DNA from: Planctomycetota bacterium
Lineage (GTDB): Bacteria > Planctomycetota > GCA-002687715
DNA length: 64,000 nucleotides
Assembly: GCA_009691765.1 (NCBI GenBank)
Contig: SIAO01000002.1
Span: 64,467 to 128,466, forward strand
Direction of reading: 5' to 3'
How positions within the stretch are numbered: the first letter of the stretch is position 1; each line of letters starts with the position of its first letter. Made by a program: the position numbers and the translations under genes. A model generated the notes under the pieces. That model saw only the letters and a list, made by a program, of their open reading frames with translations, made no database searches and was not told where the DNA came from. Positions 7,676 through 16,840 of the stretch are shown here, in pieces.

Positions 7676-9295
7676 TCAACGCACCTCCACTTTCAAACTC
7701 GCCGCATCGGCCCCCGAGCGCGGGGATTCCGTGCTCACTTTCACGTCCAGATGTCCGTCGGTTTGCACCAACCAACGCAGGCGTTCATGGCCTCCGTCGC
7801 CCAAGCGCTCCAACTTGGTCAGCACCGCGCCATCGATCAGCCGAGCTTCGCCGCAAGCAAAGCGCACAAGAAGCGGCTGTGCCACACGAGTCACACGCGC
7901 TTGCGCCGTCGCCATGGGCAGACTGCCACGACTGAAAATGTCTACGGTGATCTCGTGCAATCCGGATCCAAGGGCCTTGCTATCGAGAGTCTCGATACGC
8001 ACCACCGAAAACGCTTGCACGATGGCTGCCACCGCTTTCACTTGGGCTTGCAGCAGTACCGCGAGACGCTCCTCGTCGGCGCTCACCTTCCAGAGCGGCA
8101 TGAAGCCGCCGAGTTCCGCGCCCTTCCATGTCGGGTGCGCACAGGCCTTCCACGGCATGAAGCCCACGCCTCCCGTCAAATCAGAATGCAAGAGCCACTT
8201 GGCATCCACGCTCTCGGGCGCTTTGCCACTCGGCAGCTTTGCCTCTGCGGGCAATTCCGTGCGGTAGACGACACGCGATGCGAAAGCTGGCACGCCGTAC
8301 TGCGCGTACGCCCACTGATGGAATCCGCCATCGGCACTGTCTTCGGTGCCGTCATTGGCGCCCAAGATTTTCGCCAAACTCGCGGTGAGCGGTTTCGCCC
8401 AAGCGACATCCTCGGGCAACAAGCCATTCGGCGCGCGTGGCGCAGCGGCATCGTTGGTTCGGGCTAACTGCGCGATGTTGTCGCGCCAACCCAAGACATA
8501 CACAGCCGCCACTGTGCGGCGCTGAAGCACATGCTCCAGCAACGCCCTACTGGCGGTTTCAGAAGGGCAACTCGAACCCGCACTGCGCTCGGCCTCTTTC
8601 CAGCCATGCGCGAAGTTGCGATCGAGATCGACGCCACCGGGGCCATCCTCATTGACGAGCCCATCACCATCGTTGTCGATGCCTTCGCTGACGATCTTCC
8701 AAACTCCGCGCTCGCCTTTGCTGACATCCGCTTTCACCAACAAGCGCGCATCTTCATCGCTGCTGCGCCACACTCCGTTGGCATCCGGCGCACGCAGCGT
8801 CGCAATGATGCCGTCGCCATCCAGATCATCGGGGCCGTCTTCATCCACAAGCCCGTCGTTGTCATCGTCCACTGGCTCCGGCGTTGCACGACACTCACGC
8901 ACGGGACCGCTCGCCGCGAACTCAAGCGCCTCGGGTGCTGGCGCCGCAATCACTTCAATCGTGTAACGAGCAAGGGTTTCCGCGAGTGCAGTGTCCGTTT
9001 GCGCCGCAGCAAAAAGAGCGGCGGGCAGACGCGCAGCCAACTGCACACCGACGCGGTGATCGGGATTCAATCCGGCCACCACCAACAGGCAAGGTCGCTG
9101 CGAAGGTGGAACCGCTCCGGGCAACGCAACCAGCACTCCATCCACACGAGAACGCAGCGGCAAGAGCGTTGCGTTTGCGGGCGGCGTCTTCAGCGCCTCC
9201 AGCACAGCCGACACACCGGGCAAGTCGCGGTCAACTTGGGCCAGCAAGCTCACGGGCAAGATCATCAAGGTCAGCAAGCAGGAATGTCCGAACAT
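7676..9295 (-). CDS. Secreted M14-like protein lacking zinc and catalytic residues (probable pseudo-peptidase)
   Basis: 539 residues from ATG 9295, preceded by GAGGAG at about 11 bases; signal peptide MFGHSCLLTLMILPVSLLAQ. It is laid out like the downstream M14 carboxypeptidase: the same two Asp-rich loops (DDDNDGLVDEDGPDDLDGDG and IDNDGDGLVNEDGPGG), the same VDLDRNF block after the second loop, and a similar C-terminal beta region. The zinc-binding segment HGNE is replaced by NPDH (AGLNPDHRVGVQ, about 74-85), the SYHNNG segment by LGWRDN, and the FTNEL catalytic segment is not found. The frame is intact, so this looks like a maintained non-enzymatic paralogue (binding partner, chaperone or inhibitor of the neighbour) rather than decay. 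The frame stays open upstream, but ATG 9295 directly precedes the signal peptide. Confidence 0.82.
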   Translation of the reverse strand: MFGHSCLLTLMILPVSLLAQVDRDLPGVSAVLEALKTPPANATLLPLRSRVDGVLVALPGAVPPSQRPCLLVVAGLNPDHRVGVQLAARLPAALFAAAQTDTALAETLARYTIEVIAAPAPEALEFAASGPVRECRATPEPVDDDNDGLVDEDGPDDLDGDGIIATLRAPDANGVWRSSDEDARLLVKADVSKGERGVWKIVSEGIDNDGDGLVNEDGPGGVDLDRNFAHGWKEAERSAGSSCPSETASRALLEHVLQRRTVAAVYVLGWRDNIAQLARTNDAAAPRAPNGLLPEDVAWAKPLTASLAKILGANDGTEDSADGGFHQWAYAQYGVPAFASRVVYRTELPAEAKLPSGKAPESVDAKWLLHSDLTGGVGFMPWKACAHPTWKGAELGGFMPLWKVSADEERLAVLLQAQVKAVAAIVQAFSVVRIETLDSKALGSGLHEITVDIFSRGSLPMATAQARVTRVAQPLLVRFACGEARLIDGAVLTKLERLGDGGHERLRWLVQTDGHLDVKVSTESPRSGADAASLKVEVR

Positions 9296-9389
9296 GGCGG
9301 CGACTCCTCGTCTTTGGGCGGGCGCGCACCATACCCCGACGCCTCGATCCCTGCAGCGAAGAAACACTGCTGTGGCCTGCAACGGCGGA

Positions 9390-9395
9390 TAGGAT
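9390..9395 (+). promoter_or_regulatory. Leaderless-type -10 element TAGGAT
   Basis: TAGGAT ends exactly 6 bases before ATG 9402, placing the expected transcription start on the A of the start codon. There is no Shine-Dalgarno sequence between. It lies in GGATAGGATTCC, which recurs at 15416-15427 upstream of the GT2 gene, where the start codon is 11 bases further on. Confidence 0.5.
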
Positions 9396-9401
9396 TCCAG
9401 C

Positions 9402-11594
9402 ATGGTGCGCACCATTATCGTGGCCGCGTTCTGTCTCCTCGGAGGCGGAGCCATCGGCTACTTCTTCGCCTTCCAGCAAATGGACGAGGTGCGCCAAGTC
9501 AGTGCGAACCTCCCGGGAGAAGCGCGCGCGAATGAATCGGCCTCCAACGCAGAGCAATCCGTCGCGCCACACTTCACCCCACGCGCGATGTATGCAGAAG
9601 AACACGCCGTCGCCGCTGCACAAAAGCCAGCCGCCAAGGGCGTCATCAAGGGGCGCGTCGTAGACAAACTCGGCCGCGGCGTCGCTGGGACGTTGTTCAA
9701 GGCGCGACGCGCCAATGCATCCGACCCGCGCGGGTTCAACCGTCCCGGCGTGGCGCCTGAGTCGGTGCTGGGCCCCGAGGAAATGATCGCTCTGCTGCGC
9801 GAACGCATTAGCAGAGATCCGGCACTGGAAGTCACCGCATTCAGCGACAGCGAAGGCAACTTCGCGCTCAGTGGTCTTGAGAACCACCCCTACAACATCG
9901 AGAGCTACCTCACCAATCACACACTGGTCGGTCTCGAAGGACTGAGCCCCTTCTCAGGGCGTTGGCCGGGCGATGTGTTGCAACTGCGCGCCTTGCCGCT
10001 CTGCAGCGTCGATGTGGAGATTCGCCTTCCGGATGGCAGCGCACCGGCCACTGCGGAGTTGAGCGTGCGACGTAACGACAGCAACGAAACATGGCAATGG
10101 ACGCCGCAAGATCGTCTTATTCCGCTGTCGCCAGGCTTGTGGACTCTGCAAGCCCGTGGCGGCGACATGTGCATGTTTCGCTCGAAGGAAGAACTTGTAG
10201 AGGTAACGGAAGGTGGAACGCCTGCCACAGCCATCCTGCAACTTGCGGAGCGCCCTCTGATTCGCGGGCGCTTGTTGTTCGACGGCGCACCGCCAGCGAA
10301 GAACTACACCGTCATCGCATGGGCCGAGAAGCACAACCCTGCAACGAGCCAGACTTGGGAAGCGCCCAACATCAGCGATCAAGCACGCACCTTGGCGACC
10401 ACCGGCTTTCAGTTCGAAGACCTCGAGCCAGGGATTTATAGACTGAGTGTCAGCGACGGACAGAACGAACATCCGCCTGTGCTGGCCACGGTCACTCTCG
10501 CGGACAAGATGGTGATGCAAGATCTGCCTGTGGTGGTCAACCTCGGTGCGGAATGGGTTGTGCGTGTGTTGGATCCGAGCGGCGCGCCCGTTGATGATGC
10601 CAATTTGGAATCCAGTTTTTGGATGGGTCAGAACAACGGATGGGCTCGTGACCTTGAAGGGGCGTGGCACGCCAGCGTGTTCCATAATGTCGTCGATGAC
10701 GACAACAAAACGGTGTTGCTACTCACCGTTCAATCATCACAATGGGGCCGTCTCGGCGTCACCTTGCCTCGAGGCGCAGGTACTGTCGAAGTGCGCATGC
10801 AGCCCACGGGCTTCCTCAAGGCGCAACTTTCCAGCGGGCAATCCGGCGGAAAACAAAAACTCTCCGCGTCCCTCCAACTCGTGGGACCAGAGCGAGAAAC
10901 CCTCGCGTGGTTTGACGATTCCTCGGCCGGCGAAGACGGCGCTGTGAGTTTCTCGCCATTGCAGCCCGGCTCGTACGTCCTGCGCTTGAACATGCGTAGT
11001 GATAGCTGGGGTGGGAGCCAAAGCGTCGCCGAACAGGCTTTGCAAATCCACTCCGGGGAAAACCAGACCAGCTTAGGGGCTCCTGCACTGCACACTGTAA
11101 AAGTGCGCATTGACGCTGGAGATCAACACTTGACAGGTCATATTCAGTTGCAGCAACACCCCGATGTGATGGACACTCTGAACTACCAGACGTATGAGTC
11201 GATGATCAATGGTGTTGCACAGTTCGCAAACGTGCCCGCGGGTCGCTACTTGCTCAACTTCTGGGTACGTGGGCGCAACGGATCGACGGCCATCAATGTG
11301 CCCACTGCAGAAGTGCAGATCAAACTAGAAAACTTCCGCGCCTTGCGTCTGAAGCTGCACGACAAGGAATCGCCACTGTCCGCTTTGGGCTTCAAGGAAG
11401 GCGACCTGCTCGTGGGTTGCGACGGACGCGAGTTTGCCAACAGCTCTGAGCTGGACACAGCCATGCGCTTTGTCGGCAGCAAGGAAGATGTGCCCATGCT
11501 GATTCTGCGTAATGGCCAAGTGCAAACGCTCAATCTTTCCGGCAAGCTGTTTGTCGAATCCAAAGGCTTCTCTTGGAGTCTTGCCACCCGCTGA
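9402..11594 (+). CDS. Membrane-anchored multidomain protein with C-terminal PDZ-like domain
   Basis: 730 residues. An N-terminal hydrophobic segment (IIVAAFCLLGGGAIGYFFAF) acts as an anchor or uncleaved signal. Residues ~80-560 contain several beta-sandwich repeats of the carboxypeptidase-regulatory/CNA-B type, recognisable from phrases such as IKGRVVDKLGRGVAG, FALSGLENHPYNIES, FQFEDLEPGIYRLSV and FANVPAGRYLLNF. The last ~85 residues resemble a PDZ domain (SALGFKEGDLLVGCDGREF, VPMLILRNGQ). Predicted to face the periplasm or cell surface and bind peptide termini; no catalytic domain is visible. It has an apparently leaderless promoter and is followed after 6 bases by the ATP-grasp-like gene. 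Confidence 0.8.
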   Translation: MVRTIIVAAFCLLGGGAIGYFFAFQQMDEVRQVSANLPGEARANESASNAEQSVAPHFTPRAMYAEEHAVAAAQKPAAKGVIKGRVVDKLGRGVAGTLFKARRANASDPRGFNRPGVAPESVLGPEEMIALLRERISRDPALEVTAFSDSEGNFALSGLENHPYNIESYLTNHTLVGLEGLSPFSGRWPGDVLQLRALPLCSVDVEIRLPDGSAPATAELSVRRNDSNETWQWTPQDRLIPLSPGLWTLQARGGDMCMFRSKEELVEVTEGGTPATAILQLAERPLIRGRLLFDGAPPAKNYTVIAWAEKHNPATSQTWEAPNISDQARTLATTGFQFEDLEPGIYRLSVSDGQNEHPPVLATVTLADKMVMQDLPVVVNLGAEWVVRVLDPSGAPVDDANLESSFWMGQNNGWARDLEGAWHASVFHNVVDDDNKTVLLLTVQSSQWGRLGVTLPRGAGTVEVRMQPTGFLKAQLSSGQSGGKQKLSASLQLVGPERETLAWFDDSSAGEDGAVSFSPLQPGSYVLRLNMRSDSWGGSQSVAEQALQIHSGENQTSLGAPALHTVKVRIDAGDQHLTGHIQLQQHPDVMDTLNYQTYESMINGVAQFANVPAGRYLLNFWVRGRNGSTAINVPTAEVQIKLENFRALRLKLHDKESPLSALGFKEGDLLVGCDGREFANSSELDTAMRFVGSKEDVPMLILRNGQVQTLNLSGKLFVESKGFSWSLATR

Positions 11595-11600
11595 GCGGAT

Positions 11601-12959
11601 GTGCACCACCCCATGCGCTCCAGCCTCGCCGCCGCTGCACACTGGCACGAACTACTGGCAGCAGAATCCAACACAGAGTCCGCCAAGCAGTTTCGTGCTG
11701 CGCAAGATCGTGAGCGCTTGCTCTTCGGCGAGCGCCCTATCTGCAAGGTGTTGCGCCCGCTGTTCCTGTCACCGCAAGATGCGGAAATGCTCACCGCGAA
11801 TGTGCGCGTGTTGATGTCCGCGTACCGCAAGCTGCGTCACGTCTTGACAGCAGATTCACGCTTACGCGCTTGGTTGCAATTGAGCGGCGCTGAAGAAGCC
11901 ATCTTGGCCGCAGACCTGCAACCCTTCGAACCCGATGTGGTGGGACGCATGGACGGGTTCCTCGCCGACGGTGTGTTTCGCGTCGTGGAATACAACGCCG
12001 AAAGCCCCGGCGGCATTGGTTTCGGCGATCGACTTGCAACGCTGTTTGAAAACCTGCCCGTGATGCGGCGCTTTCACGAGCAGTGGAAGAGCACTGCGTT
12101 TCACGGATTGGAGCGCACGTTGGAGGCACTGAAGGCTGCCGACCGCTCGAGGCTTGGCGAACGCGCCAAACCGAATCCGGCTATCGCCATCGTCGATCGT
12201 CTCGATGTGCCCACAGTGCGTGAATTCGAACTGTGCGCTGAGTCCTTCCGCGCTGCTGGTTGCACGGCGCAAGTCATCGACGTGCACGCGCTACGTTTCG
12301 AAAACGGCGTCCTGCACGCCGACGGTTTCAAGCCCGACATCGTCTACAAGCGCGCGTTGGTGAAAGATCTGCTCAAGCTCGGCGGCGCGCAGCACCCGTT
12401 GGCGCGGGCAGTGGCAGCCCGAGCAGTCACCTGCGCCAGTGGATTCGGTGTGCATCTGCTGTTCCGCAAAGAACTGTTCGCAATGCTGCACGATTCTGCC
12501 TTTCACGCGACGCTCGATGCCAAGGAACGCGCCGCAGTGCAAACCCATGTGCCATGGTCGTCCTTTGTGAACGAAGAAGGACACGCCGCAGATGGCAGTG
12601 CGTTGTTGCCTTGGATCCGCAGCAACAAAGCTCAGTTGGTGCTGAAACCCACCGATGATTACGGCGGCGCGGGAGTCGTCCTCGGCTGGACGGTGGATGA
12701 CGCCGCGTGGAGCGCCGCGCTGCAAGGCGCGCTCGAAGCGCCGCACATCGTGCAACAGCGTGTGACTCTGCCGCGTGAATCATTCCCGCTGCTGGAAGAG
12801 CCTCAGCGCCTAGCCCAGTTCTACACAGATGTGGACCCTTATGTGTGGAACGGCACCAATGTCGAGGGTTTCGGCGCGCGCCTCGCTCCGGGCGAACTCT
12901 TGAATGTCACCGCGGGTGGCGGCTCTGCGGTGCCAGTGTTCATCGTCGAGAAGCGCTGA
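11601..12959 (+). CDS. Permuted ATP-grasp / glutathionylspermidine synthase-like protein
   Basis: 452 residues from GTG 11601; an in-frame ATG at 11613 (MRSSLAAAAHWHEL) is equally possible because neither has a strong ribosome-binding site. The central and C-terminal parts look like a permuted ATP-grasp ligase of the glutathionylspermidine-synthase type: RVVEYNAESPGGIGFGDR near residue 128, PAIAIVDRLDVPTV near 195, and the nucleotide-binding LVLKPTDDYGGAGVVLG near 340. ATP-grasp enzymes join a carboxylate to an amine or thiol; the substrate here cannot be read from sequence. It begins 6 bases after the PDZ protein gene and is 45 bases from the deacetylase gene that opens the glycosylation cluster. 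Confidence 0.68.
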   Translation: MHHPMRSSLAAAAHWHELLAAESNTESAKQFRAAQDRERLLFGERPICKVLRPLFLSPQDAEMLTANVRVLMSAYRKLRHVLTADSRLRAWLQLSGAEEAILAADLQPFEPDVVGRMDGFLADGVFRVVEYNAESPGGIGFGDRLATLFENLPVMRRFHEQWKSTAFHGLERTLEALKAADRSRLGERAKPNPAIAIVDRLDVPTVREFELCAESFRAAGCTAQVIDVHALRFENGVLHADGFKPDIVYKRALVKDLLKLGGAQHPLARAVAARAVTCASGFGVHLLFRKELFAMLHDSAFHATLDAKERAAVQTHVPWSSFVNEEGHAADGSALLPWIRSNKAQLVLKPTDDYGGAGVVLGWTVDDAAWSAALQGALEAPHIVQQRVTLPRESFPLLEEPQRLAQFYTDVDPYVWNGTNVEGFGARLAPGELLNVTAGGGSAVPVFIVEKR

Positions 12960-12992
12960 TGTCGCAATGATCCCAGCGCCAGCGTCGGGTGA

Positions 12993-12998
12993 TACGCT
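12993..12998 (+). promoter_or_regulatory. Leaderless-type -10 element TACGCT
   Basis: TACGCT ends exactly 6 bases before ATG 13005 of the polysaccharide deacetylase gene; no Shine-Dalgarno sequence is present. Same geometry as at 9402 and 17716. Confidence 0.45.
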
Positions 12999-13004
12999 CG
13001 CGCC

Positions 13005-13844
13005 ATGACGGCGCTGCTCTTCACGGTGGATGCGGAGGAGTTTGATCTCCCTGCGGAGTATGGGCTGGCGCAAGCCCCCGGCGATGACGCGGCGATCAGC
13101 CGCGTGGGCTACGAACGCCTGTTGGGTTTGTTGCATGAGCGCGGCGTCGTAGCCACTCACTTCGCAACGGCGTTGTTCGCTGACGCCGCTGCGGGTCCGA
13201 TACGCGAGGCCTTGGTGCGCGGACACGAACTGGCTTTGCATGCATGGTCCCACCGCGATGATTGCGCCAGCATGACGCCCGAAGCTGCCAGCGCGCGCCT
13301 GTCCGCAGCCAAGCGACATCTTGAAGCCAACTTCTCCGTCACTGTGCGCGGCTATCGCGCGAACCGTTTCCGCTCGCCAGCGCGCGCGGTGCTGCGCGAC
13401 ATTGGTTTGCAATGGACCAGCAATCTGCATCCGACATGGGTGCCTGGTTCTTACAACCATTTCCGTGCTCCACGCTGCATTCACATGGATGGCGGCCTCT
13501 TGGAAGTGCCCATCTCCGTTACGCCAGTCTTGCGCTTGCCGCTCTCATGGTTTTGGTTGCGCAACTTCGGTTGGAGTTGGTTTCGAGCCTGCGTGCGTCG
13601 CGCCTCAGCACACAGCGGTTATTTGCATCTCTATGTGCATCCTTGGGAGTTCACAGAGCATGCGCCGCTGCTTGGGCTACCGCTGAAGGGCCGACTCTCA
13701 CTGCGCCGCAGCGGTACGCCGTTCCTCGACCTTGTGGCGCGGGTGTTGCGCTATGCACAAGAGCACGACCACACGCCGCAAACCATCAGCGCGCACTTGC
13801 GGGAGCGCGGCTACGAAATGAAAGAGGCTTGCGAGTGCTGTTGA
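13005..13844 (+). CDS. Polysaccharide deacetylase family protein
   Basis: 279 residues with no signal peptide. The NodB-type fold is indicated by TVDAEEF near residue 6 (metal-binding Asp), the HxxxH metal motif in LALHAWSHRD near 80, and a late YLHLYVHPWEF segment near 210 with the second conserved His. These enzymes remove N-acetyl groups from sugars in polysaccharides or lipid-linked glycans. The first gene of a plus-strand run continuing with a membrane glycosyltransferase, a GT2 enzyme and a methyltransferase, so the substrate is probably an envelope glycolipid or exported glycan. Its last 10 bases overlap the next gene. Confidence 0.85.
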   Translation: MTALLFTVDAEEFDLPAEYGLAQAPGDDAAISRVGYERLLGLLHERGVVATHFATALFADAAAGPIREALVRGHELALHAWSHRDDCASMTPEAASARLSAAKRHLEANFSVTVRGYRANRFRSPARAVLRDIGLQWTSNLHPTWVPGSYNHFRAPRCIHMDGGLLEVPISVTPVLRLPLSWFWLRNFGWSWFRACVRRASAHSGYLHLYVHPWEFTEHAPLLGLPLKGRLSLRRSGTPFLDLVARVLRYAQEHDHTPQTISAHLRERGYEMKEACECC

Positions 13845-15406
13845 AACGGCTGCCACTGTTGGCGCTGTTGTTGATTGCGCTCGGGCTGCGTTTGAGCGTG
13901 ATCTGCTCACCCGCCAGTGCCGTCGTGGAAATCGACGGCGCTGAATATTGCCGCATGGCTGAGAACATCGCTGCGGGCGAAGGGCTGCGTGGCATGTTGC
14001 CAGGCAGCGCGACCATGATGCCGCCGCTGTATCCGCTGTGCATTGCTGCGTTGATGCCGTTGTGTTCTGGGGACAGCGTCCTCGCTGCGCGCATCGTTGC
14101 GTGCTGCGCATCGCTCGCGAGTGTTGCCTTGGCGTGGTGCTTGCTGCGGCGTGTCATGGGCGGCGCAGCAGCTTTTGCCGGCGGCCTTGCTCTCTCCATA
14201 GCTCCACTCTTCGTTCTCTGCGGCAGCAGCACCTTTGCTGAAGCGTTGCAAATGGCAGTGCTGTTGGGCGCTCTGCTCTGCGCGCACGCAACCTTGCAAT
14301 CACGAAGCAGCGGAACAGCTTTGTTGACGGGAGCACTCTTCGGACTTGCATCCCTCACTCGCATCGAATCGGTCGTGCTCGCGGCACTGTGCGCGGCATG
14401 GATGCTGCTGCCGCATGGCACCCATTCGTTGAAGGCACGCTTACGCAGCGCGACGCTCTGCGGCGCAGGTTGCGTGGTGTTGCTCGCACCGTGGGTAGTT
14501 CACTTGCACGAGGCCACAGGAGCGTGGCGCCTTGAAGCCAAGAGTGCGCGCGTTGCGGCGACCGTCGAGCGCTTTGCTCTTGGGCTCGATTACGCCAACG
14601 CCAACTATGGCATTGATGACGCAGGCGCGGTGCAAGGGCCTTGGCTGCGCCCGGATCTCGCGTGGCCTGCAGCAGAGCGAGGCCTCTGCAGCGTTTGGGC
14701 AGCCCATCCCACGGAAGTGTTGCGCTACTGGGGTGGCAACTTGAAGCGCACCGGTTGGTGGTTTCTCAGCGGACATGTTCTGAGTTCAGCTTTGGTGTTG
14801 ATCGGCGCATGGTACGGCTGGCGCGCCTTGCGCCGTGGCACGAGTGGCATGGCAGGCTTGCTCGCACTCATCGTTGTCACCGTTATCTGCCTAGGGTGCC
14901 TCTACAAACCCGTGCTGCGTTACAGCGCGCCAGCGTCGCTCTGCTTGTGGCTCTTGGCCGCAGTAGCCGCGGGACACGTGGCCTCTACGACGAAACGACC
15001 AACTTTGTTTGCATCCGTACTAGTGTTGCTCTGCGCACTCACTACGCTCCGTGGAGTGCCCGAGCACATGGCGGAGTTTGGTGAAGGCAGCAATGATGTC
15101 GCCTATGTCGCTGGCGTTGCACTACGAAAAAACGACATGCCTCATGGTCCGTTGTTATGCAGCGATGCACGCTTGCCCTTCGCGTGCGGCCGAACTTGGT
15201 TGCCCCTGCCCGCGGCACCTTCAGCAACAGCGCTCGCACGTCATGCCACGGATTGCGGCGCCGCGGCGCTGCTTTGGCGGCGTGACGACCCCGCCTGCGC
15301 GAAACGCCCCGGTGCATTTGCACTCGACGCGGATCTTTCTCTGGCCGGTTACAGCGAATCAGCGGCTCCCCCGCAAGGCTGGCGCATGTTCGTGCGCTCA
15401 CGCTGA
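13835..15406 (+). CDS. Multi-pass membrane glycosyltransferase, GT39/ArnT-like
   Basis: 523 residues from GTG 13835, which overlaps the end of the deacetylase gene by 10 bases and immediately precedes the first helix (LLKRLPLLALLLIALGLRLS). About ten hydrophobic helices follow. After helix one comes an acidic loop, VVEIDGAEYCRMAENIAAG, the place where polyprenyl-phosphate sugar transferases of the GT-C class carry their catalytic Asp/Glu. Another family-like feature is TLIPMPPLYPL-type sequence in this protein's MPPLYPLCIAALMP. Predicted to move a sugar from a lipid carrier to an acceptor on the outer face of the membrane. The frame is open further upstream but that part overlaps the deacetylase and has no membrane character. 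Confidence 0.75.
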   Translation: MLLKRLPLLALLLIALGLRLSVICSPASAVVEIDGAEYCRMAENIAAGEGLRGMLPGSATMMPPLYPLCIAALMPLCSGDSVLAARIVACCASLASVALAWCLLRRVMGGAAAFAGGLALSIAPLFVLCGSSTFAEALQMAVLLGALLCAHATLQSRSSGTALLTGALFGLASLTRIESVVLAALCAAWMLLPHGTHSLKARLRSATLCGAGCVVLLAPWVVHLHEATGAWRLEAKSARVAATVERFALGLDYANANYGIDDAGAVQGPWLRPDLAWPAAERGLCSVWAAHPTEVLRYWGGNLKRTGWWFLSGHVLSSALVLIGAWYGWRALRRGTSGMAGLLALIVVTVICLGCLYKPVLRYSAPASLCLWLLAAVAAGHVASTTKRPTLFASVLVLLCALTTLRGVPEHMAEFGEGSNDVAYVAGVALRKNDMPHGPLLCSDARLPFACGRTWLPLPAAPSATALARHATDCGAAALLWRRDDPACAKRPGAFALDADLSLAGYSESAAPPQGWRMFVRSR

Positions 15407-15438
15407 CTCTGCACAGGATAGGATTCCGAAAGCACACC

Positions 15439-16182
15439 ATGTCAGGCACCACACCGTCGATTTCCGCCGTAATTCCCATGCACAACGAAGCTCCGTATGT
15501 GCAGCGCTGCCTCGACGCCGTTTGTGCGGCACTCGCTGCGCTGACGGCAGACTTCGAAGTCGTCGTGGTGGATGACGCCAGCAACGATGGCACTGGTGCA
15601 CTGGTCAAGGCCTACGCGCAACACGAACCGCGCGTGCGCTGTGTGCGCAACGAAGTGAACCTGACTCTCGGTGGCACCTTGCGCAACGGCTTCAACGCGG
15701 CCACCAAAGACCTCGTTTTCTACACCGACGCGGACCTGCCCTTCGATCTCGGCTTGTTAGAGAAGGCTGTGCGCCTGTTGCGCTTTCAGGAAGCGGATTT
15801 GGTGGTGGCTTACCGCTTCACACGCACTGAAGAAGGCGTGTTGCGCACGATCTACTCCTTCTTCTACAACTCACTCGTGCGCGTGCTGCTGAAAGTGCGT
15901 GTGCGCGACATCAACTTCTCCTTCAAGCTGTTCCGCAGAGCGATTCTGCCGGATCTGGAATTGAAATCTGGCGGATCGTTCATTGACGCTGAACTTGTGG
16001 CCAAGACCATTCACCGCGGGTATCGCGTGATCCAATTCGGCGTGGACTACTTCCCTCGCAGCATTGGCGTGAGCAAACTCTCCAGTTTCAAAGTGATCGC
16101 CCGCATCCTCAGCGAGTTCTTGCGCCTGCGCGGCGAAACCGTGAAACGTCGCCCGCGCGCCGGCGGCGAGAACGGCGCGTGA
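15439..16182 (+). CDS. GT2 glycosyltransferase (polyprenyl-phosphate sugar synthase-like)
   Basis: 247 residues, the usual length for single-domain dolichyl-phosphate-mannose synthase-like GT2 enzymes. Visible motifs: SAVIPMHNEA at the N terminus, FEVVVVDDASNDGTGAL near 40 (nucleotide binding), LGGTLRNGFNAATKDLVFY near 77, and the DxD-type TDADLPFD near 96. No C-terminal membrane helices. Predicted to charge a polyprenyl phosphate with a sugar from a nucleotide sugar, which would supply the donor for the adjacent GT39-like enzyme. GGATAGGATTCC lies 11 bases before the ATG. It overlaps the next gene by 4 bases. Confidence 0.88.
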   Translation: MSGTTPSISAVIPMHNEAPYVQRCLDAVCAALAALTADFEVVVVDDASNDGTGALVKAYAQHEPRVRCVRNEVNLTLGGTLRNGFNAATKDLVFYTDADLPFDLGLLEKAVRLLRFQEADLVVAYRFTRTEEGVLRTIYSFFYNSLVRVLLKVRVRDINFSFKLFRRAILPDLELKSGGSFIDAELVAKTIHRGYRVIQFGVDYFPRSIGVSKLSSFKVIARILSEFLRLRGETVKRRPRAGGENGA

Positions 16183-16835
16183 AAGCGGATCTGTTCCGCG
16201 CGGTGCTCTTGCGCTACGCGGCGGCGCCGTTGAGCACACGCTTGCATGTGTACGGCCGCTTGCGCTCGGTTCCTGTCGCTCCAATCTTGGCCGCTCTCCC
16301 CCGCGAAGGGTTGATTGCGTCTGTCGGCTGCGGTCATGGTGCGCTCGAAATCGCTGCGGTGTTAGATGCTCCTGAACGCCGCGTGATCGCTGGCGACATC
16401 GACAGCGCAAAGCTGCAACATCTGCGGGCCGCTGCGCAGGGCCTGCCACTCCGCATGGTGGATGGCTCTGTGTTGGAGGGACTTGGCGAACCCTTGGACG
16501 CGGCGCTCATCGTCGACGTGCTGTATTTGTTGCCGCCCGAGGAGCAGCGCCAATTGCTTGCCGCGTTGTTTCAAGCGCTTCGCCCCGGAGGCCGCATCGT
16601 CATCAAGGAAATGGACACGCGCCCGCGCACGAAGGCGCTGTGGAACCGCTTCCAAGAGTTCCTTGCGCTCAAAGTGCTGCGCATCACGCGCCATCGCGCC
16701 GGCACTTGCGGCTTGCGCTCTTGCGAGGCCCAACTTGCGGATCTCAGCGCGGCGGGATTCACGCTGTTGCGCAGCACACCCTTGCACGGCGGCTGGCTAC
16801 ATCCGCACCTACTGCTGACTGCGGTGAAACCGTAG
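16179..16835 (+). CDS. Class I SAM-dependent methyltransferase
   Basis: 218 residues from GTG 16179 within a GTGA overlap with the GT2 gene. The Rossmann-type SAM site is visible as LIASVGCGHGALEIAAVLD near residue 45, an acidic end of strand two in VIAGDIDSAKLQHL, and the strand-four segment LDAALIVDVLYLLPPEEQ near 107, followed by RPGGRIVIKEMDTRP. The substrate is not evident. As the last gene of the cluster it may methylate the glycolipid or an exported sugar. It converges on the DUF2752 gene, with 5 bases between. Confidence 0.85.
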   Translation: MKADLFRAVLLRYAAAPLSTRLHVYGRLRSVPVAPILAALPREGLIASVGCGHGALEIAAVLDAPERRVIAGDIDSAKLQHLRAAAQGLPLRMVDGSVLEGLGEPLDAALIVDVLYLLPPEEQRQLLAALFQALRPGGRIVIKEMDTRPRTKALWNRFQEFLALKVLRITRHRAGTCGLRSCEAQLADLSAAGFTLLRSTPLHGGWLHPHLLLTAVKP

Positions 16836-16840
16836 TTCCA

